Assembly (NCBI GenBank): GCA_016806715.1
Contig: CP060531.1
Span: 186,001 to 250,000, forward strand
Direction of reading: 5' to 3'
DNA: 64,000 bases
Origin: Thermoplasmatales archaeon
GTDB lineage: Archaea; Thermoplasmatota; Thermoplasmata; Thermoplasmatales; Thermoplasmataceae
Shown: one piece after another, positions 58,020 to 64,000 of the stretch
Layout of the letters: every line of letters begins with the position of its first letter
Numbering within the stretch: position 1 is the stretch's first letter
Notes under the pieces: generated by a model
The model's database searches: none
What the model was told of the DNA's origin: nothing
Seen by the model: the letters and a program-made list of their open reading frames with translations, nothing else
Made by a program: the position numbers and the translations under genes

Positions 58020-59873
58020 CTACCTCACCGTAGTTGTCCTGATGTGGTCAATTGTACTATGAAGGAATTCCGCGGTTTCGGCATCCTCACAAAAAACTAG
58101 CGTCCCTTTGATGCCTCTGGTAAGCAGAATCCTGTATCTGTTTATGAGCAGTTTTCTTGCAAGTTCATAAGCTTCCTTATCACCCATCTTTCCCTTGATA
58201 AATATTTTCCTGAGACTGTTTGCTCCGCCGGGTGAATCTTCGCAATTGTCTCCTAACTCAAATCTTTTGCCTCTCCAGACAAGGTCCCTTCCCCATACAA
58301 CACCAACATAATCTGCCTCAAATCCTTGGCTACCGTAAACAGATGCACATGTTTTCAGTGTGTTGGACTGTCCGTCAACCCAAAAAGGGGCGTACTCCTT
58401 CTTCGGGTCCATAAGCCATTTTATTGTAATTCCAGAATCCTTATAGAGATTGAAACCGGAGCTGAGAGGATAACCCACTCTCACATTTTCAACAGACTTC
58501 CTATCCTTACCGTCCCCTTTAGATTCGGTGAAGGAAGCTATGATCGCTGTTCTTCCCCTGCTCTGTAGACTCCTCAATTCCTGAATCATGTCTTTCAAGT
58601 CGCTAAAATATCTAATTTCGTAATCATTCAGCTCTGAGAATTCCAACTTGGAATTAAGTAGATCTTCCACAAACTCTCCATATTCGAGGCCATTTCTGTA
58701 AAGCCCTTTCAACTTCATGTGGGTAGCATTAGGATACACTTTCCTGAAGTTTTCCAATGTTCCCTGTTCTCCGCTGCTCAATATCTGCCTTTCGTCAAAA
58801 AAGAATACTGAGACACTTGCAGCTCTGCCTGCTAGTTGAATGTTTTCCAGTGTCATTCTTTGGGCTTCGTCAAAAATTGCCAGGTTTAGCTTACTATTCC
58901 ATCCTTTCTCTGCCACACCAGGATTATTAGGCCTTCCAGTGGAGAAATACTTTATCACTCCATCAAGTCCTCTATCGATAGATGCAAATAGTTTACGGAG
59001 AGATTCCACCATTCTGTTGTTCCTATAGCAAAGGATGCTCTGTTTGCCCAGGGTCTGGGCCCTGAGGAGAAGCTCTATGGCAATCATCGTCTTGCCTGAA
59101 CCAGGCCCACCTTCTATTAGGAACTCTCCGCTTTCATTCTTCTCAATGGCTTCGACCACTGCATTATAAATGTTGAGTTGATCATTATAAAGGCCAAAAC
59201 CTGTGTTTGCTAACGTTTCCATTGCACCTTGTCTCAAGTCCTGATAATGTTCCCTTATCGCAGAGAATAATGCTTTGTTCTGTCTGTATGTTGAACTAGA
59301 AAATATGTGCCCATTATCGTTTCCGTCCACGGTTGATATGAGAGTTTTGAGATAGCTCTCCAATTTTCCTTCTTCTGATTTGAAGACTATAATCTCTTCT
59401 TTGGTGTTGCGATCTACGTTGTACATTACCACCCTGCCATCTACTCTGAATGAGTCTCCGGATGAACTTGTGAAGCGTATTTTTCCAACGTAGTTGAGAA
59501 GTTGATACATGGGATTCACCTGTTTTTTTGGATTCTGGTCGGTTTCATAAATAAAAGAGTCTTGTTTGTTTGCCTTCTTCCATCCCTTCATTTCAAGTAC
59601 CACAGCATTTTTTTCCGGGCCCTCTGAAATAACTACCACATCGGCTCTTTCTCCGCTCCCAGGGATCCTGTACTCAAGTATTATAGACCCTTTTACACCT
59701 TTAAGAGTTCTCTTTAAATAGTTAAGCTCAGTTTTCCAGGAGTTTACTAGCTCAGTGGAAGGTTCCTGTCGAAACGATGCACGAAATCTATCGTTCAGGG
59801 ATGAAAGGAACTCTGGATTCTCTACTTCTTTCAAAAAACTAGACGTGGAAGAGAACCAAACAAAATTTCCCAT
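58020..59873 (-). CDS. PD-(D/E)XK nuclease fused to DUF2075-type helicase
   Basis: This 617-residue protein has two parts. The N-terminal ~200 residues carry a restriction-nuclease-like core with Asp78 (GERADVVVIS) and Glu94-x-Lys96 (VVLEMKGW). A P-loop helicase of the DUF2075/Schlafen-associated type follows. Walker A is GGPGSGKT (255-262), Walker B LAIFDEAQR (331-339), motif III FFFDERQIL, then VYGSQGFEADYVGVVWGRDL and NRYRILLTRGIKG at the C-terminus. Proteins of this kind are thought to act in defence against mobile DNA or in DNA processing. It is a single-gene unit. Activity and target are unproven. Confidence 0.85.
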   Translation of the reverse strand: MGNFVWFSSTSSFLKEVENPEFLSSLNDRFRASFRQEPSTELVNSWKTELNYLKRTLKGVKGSIILEYRIPGSGERADVVVISEGPEKNAVVLEMKGWKKANKQDSFIYETDQNPKKQVNPMYQLLNYVGKIRFTSSSGDSFRVDGRVVMYNVDRNTKEEIIVFKSEEGKLESYLKTLISTVDGNDNGHIFSSSTYRQNKALFSAIREHYQDLRQGAMETLANTGFGLYNDQLNIYNAVVEAIEKNESGEFLIEGGPGSGKTMIAIELLLRAQTLGKQSILCYRNNRMVESLRKLFASIDRGLDGVIKYFSTGRPNNPGVAEKGWNSKLNLAIFDEAQRMTLENIQLAGRAASVSVFFFDERQILSSGEQGTLENFRKVYPNATHMKLKGLYRNGLEYGEFVEDLLNSKLEFSELNDYEIRYFSDLKDMIQELRSLQSRGRTAIIASFTESKGDGKDRKSVENVRVGYPLSSGFNLYKDSGITIKWLMDPKKEYAPFWVDGQSNTLKTCASVYGSQGFEADYVGVVWGRDLVWRGKRFELGDNCEDSPGGANSLRKIFIKGKMGDKEAYELARKLLINRYRILLTRGIKGTLVFCEDAETAEFLHSTIDHIRTTTVR

Positions 59874-60001
59874 CTCTGTGAGATGACCTCAGCTTAATTT
59901 TAATTTTTCGGTTGCATTTTGCTGTGCAAATCTTGTAACCAAAAAAAGGACATCAGTGAATGGTTCCGCAATTTGTTCCTTTTAATATATCGTTCATCAT
60001 C

Positions 60002-61846
60002 TCATGGATTTGTAGTTCTGTTTTGAATCTGCCCGAGTCCTCCCAGCGCCATGATCACTTCTCTTTCCCGGACCGTTCCTGCAAACTTCCCCTGAAGATC
60101 TACAATGGATAGGATTGGGATCCTGCTCTCCTTGAATGTCCTTATTATGTCCGTAACATCACTTTCCTTGCTGATGGTTACAGGCCGTTCCAGCCAGAGA
60201 TCTCTGACCTTCATCTTTTTCAGTTCATTTTCGGACAGCATGAAAACGTCCCTCAAGATGAGCGTCCCTGTAGGTACTGACCTTTGATCTATGACCACCG
60301 CTCCAGGGGAATCCATCGCAACGCACTTTTCAATCACCGCCTCAACGGAATCATCCAGTCTGACGACCACATCCGGGAGGGCATTCCTGATTTTAAGACT
60401 CGTAAGGTCCTTGAACTGTCCTGCAACCGAGACCTCGCCTCTTGTAAGTTTCGCAGCGTAAGGTGTTCTCATCACTATATCACGTATATCCATGATCACA
60501 TAACCGGCCACAATCCATACAAGAAAAAGAGTTGAGTAAATGATAAGAGTGGAAAATGCAGAATAAACCAATTCTACGGATGTGATTATCGCTGCCGTTC
60601 CTGCAAGAAAAACTTCCTTGTAACCCACCATGAACTGAAAAAGACCTTTTTTGCCCCTGAGGACGAGTCTCCTTCCCCGCCGGATTCCTACTCTCAGCAG
60701 AGATGCCCCGGCCATGACATGTATGAAGAGCCCAGCCAGAGATGCTATTGTACCTAAAATTATGAATGTGGAATATGCCGGGAGGAAATGAAGCATGATG
60801 AACGGAATCAGGATTATCAGGACGGAAACGGTAATATTTGCGTTAATTGGCTGGCCTCTCATCTTCCCGGCAAAGACCGACGGGAACGTTCTGTCATAGC
60901 CCATCCTGAAAATGGTTCTTGAGGCAGCAGAACCGAATGACAGTATTGCAAGTATTCCATCGTTGATTGCAGCAATGGATACAGCAAAGATCACGTACCT
61001 ACTGAAATATGAAAAATGCCCAGACAGGATGGAAAGGATAGGTAGGCCGGATTGCCCCAGAATATTCTCAATGCCTTTCTGAAACAGCAGGTTTGAAATG
61101 GAATAGATGAAAAGGGAGGCAAGGAGACCACCTGTAAGGATAACCGAAATTGCTGACCTTCCGACAACTTTTTCAGGGTTCTTTATTTCGCCTGAAATGG
61201 GGGCAATCGCACCATATCCAGTGGGGATACCCATGGCAAAGAGAATGCCGAGAGCCAGAGCGCCCGCGGATATATGGTGGGAAATTGGGTTTGGGACATA
61301 GGTAGCACCGCCAGTTAGGTAAAACGATATGTACACAATTACCAGAATAAGGCCGATTTCAGCTATACCTGTGTAAATCGCATACTTTGCTGAGGGCTTT
61401 ATTCCAATAATCAGGAAGAAAGATGCCGGCAAAACAATAGCAAGTAACGTTATGTATGTTGAAAACCCGAAGACCAGTGTTACTACGTAAACAGCCCCGA
61501 CCACATAGGCAAGTCCGAAGAGCAGGGAATAGAACAAATAGACCCAACCCGTACTGAATCCCACTCTTTCTGATAGTACCTGAAATGCATAGGTGTAGTA
61601 GCCTCCTGAAGTTTTGAATCTTTTGGACAGTTGCATCACCACTAGACCGTTGATCAAAACAAGCAACGTACCTATCATCATTATCAAAGGGGAGAGCAAA
61701 CCACCATACGCAAGAGCTACTGCACCATAAGTCAAAAGACTCAAAAGGGGGGACATACCTCCAAATGAGAGAAAGAAAACGTCTCTGAAAGAAAGATGCC
61801 TTGTGAGTTCAGAGTCTGAATTTTCGGTAGTAAGGGCCTCGCTCAT
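60002..61846 (-). CDS. APC-superfamily amino-acid permease with two C-terminal CBS domains
   Basis: This 614-residue protein has about 12 membrane helices of the amino-acid permease fold (FRDVFFLSFGGMSPLLSLLTYGAVALAYGG at the start; GIPTGYGAIAPISGEIKNPEKVVGRSA is the conserved loop). A soluble tail of about 140 residues holds two CBS modules (IRNALPDVVVRLDDSVEAVIEKC, and MKVRDLWLERPVTISKESDVTDIIRTF). CBS pairs bind adenine nucleotides and gate partner domains, so transport is probably tuned by cell energy state. Substrate is unknown. Confidence 0.9.
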   Translation of the reverse strand: MSEALTTENSDSELTRHLSFRDVFFLSFGGMSPLLSLLTYGAVALAYGGLLSPLIMMIGTLLVLINGLVVMQLSKRFKTSGGYYTYAFQVLSERVGFSTGWVYLFYSLLFGLAYVVGAVYVVTLVFGFSTYITLLAIVLPASFFLIIGIKPSAKYAIYTGIAEIGLILVIVYISFYLTGGATYVPNPISHHISAGALALGILFAMGIPTGYGAIAPISGEIKNPEKVVGRSAISVILTGGLLASLFIYSISNLLFQKGIENILGQSGLPILSILSGHFSYFSRYVIFAVSIAAINDGILAILSFGSAASRTIFRMGYDRTFPSVFAGKMRGQPINANITVSVLIILIPFIMLHFLPAYSTFIILGTIASLAGLFIHVMAGASLLRVGIRRGRRLVLRGKKGLFQFMVGYKEVFLAGTAAIITSVELVYSAFSTLIIYSTLFLVWIVAGYVIMDIRDIVMRTPYAAKLTRGEVSVAGQFKDLTSLKIRNALPDVVVRLDDSVEAVIEKCVAMDSPGAVVIDQRSVPTGTLILRDVFMLSENELKKMKVRDLWLERPVTISKESDVTDIIRTFKESRIPILSIVDLQGKFAGTVREREVIMALGGLGQIQNRTTNP

Positions 61847-61976
61847 TTTAATGTGTGAATGTTTGAAATTATAAAAAATGTTGGAGATAAATATCGAGCC
61901 GCTTTAACTATGCCTCTCACTTATTTGCTTAGGTTCACACCAAGGGTGCACTATCCGACCTGCAACATCAAATCTG

Positions 61977-62531
61977 ATGTGTCCATCCCCAAAACATCAA
62001 CATACACAGTCATTATCGACAGTGAAGAATGAGAAATACAGAGAAGTTCCTTTATTCCCAAGCGTCAAGGATGCATTCCAGAAGTATCTCACATTCAGGC
62101 AGGCTTTGATTGAGAAGACCAACAAAAACACCAGGTCATTGATGGTAACTCAATATGGAAAACCCGTAACGGATATTGGAGGCCATAACATCATTGACAG
62201 GATCGCAAAGAGAGCTGGCATCCCATTTTCGCCACACAGGGCAAGGAGATTCTATGGGGGATATCTGTGGGAAAATGGTCTGAAGCCTGAGCTTATTCAG
62301 CAACTCCTAGGTCATGAAAGCGTCGGAACCACAATGATTTTCATTCAGGCAGATGCTGAAGACGCATTTTCAGAGGTTAGAAAATACATGAAGAAACTGG
62401 ATTTTAGAGTGCCCCAGGGAAAGGTGGTGAAAGAAATGGTCTGTTACAACCTGAACTACATTGTATGCTCCGGTCGGGCGTTAGACACCATGATGCACTT
62501 CTCGGATGAACACCATGTTACCCCTGGGTGA
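61977..62531 (+). pseudogene. Tyrosine recombinase, C-terminal fragment (inactive-looking)
   Basis: This frame carries the C-terminal catalytic part of a tyrosine integrase: EKYREVPLFPSVKDAF, then SPHRARRFYGGYLWENG with the second catalytic Arg, and LLGHESVGTTMIFIQADAEDAF. At the place of the nucleophile Tyr the residue is Phe (MIFIQ), so the fragment should be dead. The N-terminal half and first catalytic Arg are missing; a matching piece occurs at 63788. The first ~20 and last ~30 residues look non-native, so the true fragment is about 62025-62430. Confidence 0.82.
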
Positions 62532-62973
62532 AGCAGAAAAAAAGGCTTTTCTTTTACAATTTTGGAAAAAGAGTAAACTCGAACCACTGCCTGATGAAGT
62601 TAGTTCATTGTTAGAGTTCTTCTTGGAGGAGAGCATAACATTTGGCAATACCGGTATGAATTCGTTAGAAGTTGCCGCATTAGCGGCCGTGTTTGCAGTA
62701 ACAGATGCACTGGAGACAAATGATTTGATAAACCACCCAAATGGCCCCTCCTTTACCATGTACGATGAGTTTGGCGTTGATTTCACCAATACGCCTGCCT
62801 GGGAATTTTGGGTAAGGCCACCGAACATTGGCTTTTATGGGGAATTTGGAGTCGAGGTGGGGATATCTTATAGCGGCGCGGGAGCTAATTTCTACTACCC
62901 TGCGATAACAAGCTATTTGATTCCAGAGACACACACAACTTTCATGCCGTATTATCAACCGCCGTGGTATTGA
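62506..62973 (+). CDS. Orphan protein with aromatic-rich C-terminus
   Basis: This unrecognised 155-residue protein has an N-terminal helical part (EAEKKAFLLQFWKKSKLEPL; DEVSSLLEFFLEESI; SLEVAALAAVFAVTDALE). The C-terminal half is Phe/Tyr/Trp/Pro/Gly-rich (TPAWEFWVRPPNIGFYGEFG; TFMPYYQPPWY at the end). There is no membrane helix or signal peptide. Possible starts are ATG 62506 and ATG 62515. It lies between the two integrase pieces, so it is probably a cargo or remnant gene of a mobile element. Confidence 0.65.
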   Translation: MNTMLPLGEAEKKAFLLQFWKKSKLEPLPDEVSSLLEFFLEESITFGNTGMNSLEVAALAAVFAVTDALETNDLINHPNGPSFTMYDEFGVDFTNTPAWEFWVRPPNIGFYGEFGVEVGISYSGAGANFYYPAITSYLIPETHTTFMPYYQPPWY

Positions 62974-62999
62974 TGCTCTCTCCATTCTTTGAAACCAAT

Positions 63000-63062
63000 A
63001 TTTTTTATATTTTTCTTAAGTATGTGAGGTGGGAATAGAATGTGCCTTCGAAAAGTTGGGTA
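63000..63062 (+). repeat. 63-bp direct repeat, left copy (promoter and start of membrane gene)
   Basis: This repeat is present again at 63938-64000 with only three differences over 63 bases. It includes a TATA-like TTTTTTATATTTTTC, a GAGGTGGG ribosome-binding site and the first codons of the gene at 63040. Confidence 0.95.
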
Positions 63063-63558
63063 TCTTGTTATTGTAATCGGAATAGCTCTTGCTTTTTCGG
63101 GGGTTATGGTAAATCCAAATTTTCACAGTACTCCATCGACCACATTTTTGACTCCCAAATACACTGAATACAAGGAAGGATTCTACGAAACGCCCATCCC
63201 GTCTAATATGACAACACAAACCACAGACATCATGGTGGGTTTAAAAACTCTAGATAATGGTTCTCCGAATGTTTCCTTACTGGTCCCCATGAAATATCTC
63301 TCAAAAATAAATTCTACCAATATACGACAGTATGGTATAAATGAGTCAAGTAATGATTCAGCAGATGTGTGGTTCAACAATGTTCCAGCGGGCACTTATG
63401 CACTGGTCGAGTCTCAAAATGACTCATTAGTTGTCGTAGCATCACCTCAGATTCCGCTAGAACTCGGAGGCATCCTCACATTTGTAGGGGCGGCTTTGAT
63501 TGTATCTGGATTTGTTATCACTATACTTTCCGTTGCAATCAGGAGAAGAAATAGATAG
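63040..63558 (+). CDS. Small surface/membrane protein with two membrane segments
   Basis: This 172-residue protein has an N-terminal helix (VGYLVIVIGIALAFSGVMV) and an extracytoplasmic domain of about 110 residues with several N-glycosylation sequons. A C-terminal helix (LGGILTFVGAALIVSGFVITILSVAI) and a basic RRRNR end follow. AGGTGGGA precedes the ATG. A second copy of its promoter and start begins at 63978, so this is a tandem gene family. I recognise no domain; an element-linked surface function is possible. Confidence 0.75.
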   Translation: MCLRKVGYLVIVIGIALAFSGVMVNPNFHSTPSTTFLTPKYTEYKEGFYETPIPSNMTTQTTDIMVGLKTLDNGSPNVSLLVPMKYLSKINSTNIRQYGINESSNDSADVWFNNVPAGTYALVESQNDSLVVVASPQIPLELGGILTFVGAALIVSGFVITILSVAIRRRNR

Positions 63559-63787
63559 GAGAGATAATAAAACAGAAGACATGCAAACAGGAATTTTTGC
63601 AAACATTTTCGTCTTTCCTTTTGAGCTGCAACAAGTTAATTTTTTTGGTAAAACTTAACGCCCTTTATATACATACAATCAGATTTTCAAATGTCAGTAT
63701 ATAAGGGACCATAAAAAACCATTAAGTCTTGACATAAACTTAACAGGCATTTTGAGAGCCATTGCAAGATCATCAGGAAAATTTTAA
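63559..63787. other. Gene-free stretch before integrase N-fragment
   Basis: About 230 bases. The only structure is the near-perfect inverted repeat at 63661-63707. Frames are broken and no gene is supported. Confidence 0.5.
63661..63707. repeat. Inverted repeat CCCTTTATATAC / GTATATAAGGG
   Basis: Arms at 63661-63672 and 63697-63707 are complementary except for one extra T, with 24 bases between. Each arm also looks like a TATA box, pointing in opposite directions. It may be a recombinase or regulator site of the mobile element. Confidence 0.5.
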
Positions 63788-63976
63788 GCCAGGATCCTGA
63801 GGCCATCTGAGTGGGAAACACTGAGAGATAACCTGGACATTAACATGAAAAGGATATGCACATCTCTCCTGATAACTGGAATGAGGTATGCTGAATTGCA
63901 GAGATTCAGGGAGAATCCTGATTGGTTGAATGGAAGAATTTTTTATATTTTTCTTAAGTATGTGAGGTGGGAATAG
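63788..63976 (+). pseudogene. Tyrosine recombinase, N-terminal fragment
   Basis: With no start codon and a stop just upstream (63785-63787), this frame reads RPSEWETLRDNLDINMKRICTSLLITGMRYAELQRF, then NPDWLNGRIF. LLITGMRYAEL is the first catalytic-Arg block of archaeal tyrosine integrases. The integrase match ends at about 63937-63950, where the 63-bp repeat begins. It corresponds to the part missing from the C-terminal fragment at 61977. Both are on the plus strand, with the C-part upstream. Confidence 0.72.
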
Positions 63977-64000
63977 AATGCACCTTCGAAAAGTTTGGTA
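63938..64000 (+). repeat. 63-bp direct repeat, right copy
   Basis: Second copy of 63000-63062, running to the window edge and probably beyond. It begins inside the integrase N-fragment, marking a recombination junction. Confidence 0.95.
63978..64000 (+). CDS. Start of second copy of small membrane protein, partial
   Basis: ATG at 63978 begins MHLRKVW, compared with MCLRKVG in the gene at 63040. It has the same promoter and ribosome-binding site. Only seven codons are inside the window, so whether the copy is complete is unknown. Confidence 0.6.

Noticed and set aside
1-64000. CRISPR array or cas genes
   Set aside because: No series of regularly spaced short repeats and no Cas protein motifs were seen.
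1-64000. Complete insertion sequence with transposase and terminal inverted repeats
   Set aside because: Only a weak transposase-like remnant near 11884 and tyrosine recombinase fragments near the right edge were found; no intact element.

Overview
This window is archaeal chromosome, most likely from an acidophilic member of the Thermoplasmatales. The archaeal markers are archaeosine synthase, exosome subunit Csl4, SmAP, thermosome, GatD/GatE, primase PriS, Alba, geranylgeranyl-type prenyl synthase, a METTL5-like methyltransferase and tRNA genes without encoded CCA. The Thermoplasmatales-like traits are an 11-subunit Nuo complex without the NADH module, Tat secretion, a membrane-anchored sedolisin, a GH15 glucoamylase and large Asn/Ser/Thr-rich surface proteins. 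Many genes start right after a TATA box or overlap by 1-13 bases, so the genome is compact. I cannot name a genus from sequence alone.

Layout. 1-4518 (minus): giant surface protein, small membrane protein and a MoxR ATPase cut by the left edge. 4592-11503: RNA biology (ArcS; Csl4, a small helical protein and SmAP; a METTL5-like methyltransferase) with a glucoamylase between. 11757-19354: tRNA-His, ornithine carbamoyltransferase, succinate-CoA ligase, thermosome, peroxiredoxin, TatA/TatC. 19337-30282 (minus): one long Nuo cluster (A, B, C, D, H, I, split J, K, L, M, N) followed by two unrecognised small genes and an enoyl-CoA hydratase-like gene. 30413-38035: GatE/GatD, a DUF72 protein, acyl-CoA dehydrogenase, rubrerythrin with DUF3501, primase. 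38041-47730: sedolisin, a split methionine synthase with MetF, ALDH7, prenyl synthase, Alba, Lrp regulator. 49565-57600: flavin reductase and a molybdenum hydroxylase gene set (large, FeS and FAD subunits plus XdhC, CoxG and MocA-like helpers), then an MFS transporter.

The accessory parts are the most interesting. At 48229-49534 a ribbon-helix-helix/PemK-type toxin-antitoxin pair sits between two diverged copies of the tRNA-Leu(TAA) promoter plus 5' half. The left copy stops at the anticodon loop and the right copy is the intact tRNA, which looks like the footprint of a very small integrated element. At 58020-59873 a predicted PD-(D/E)XK nuclease is fused to a DUF2075-type helicase, a possible stand-alone defence gene. 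From 61977 to the right edge there is a tyrosine recombinase broken into a C-terminal piece (left, with the expected catalytic Tyr replaced by Phe) and an N-terminal piece (right). Between them lie an orphan gene and a small membrane protein gene whose promoter and start are repeated at the window end.

Functionally, most of the window is housekeeping: respiration through Nuo, protein export by Tat, degradation of external protein and polysaccharide, methionine synthesis, RNA maturation and oxidative-stress defence. All functions are assigned by reading motifs and by family knowledge; no database search was run.
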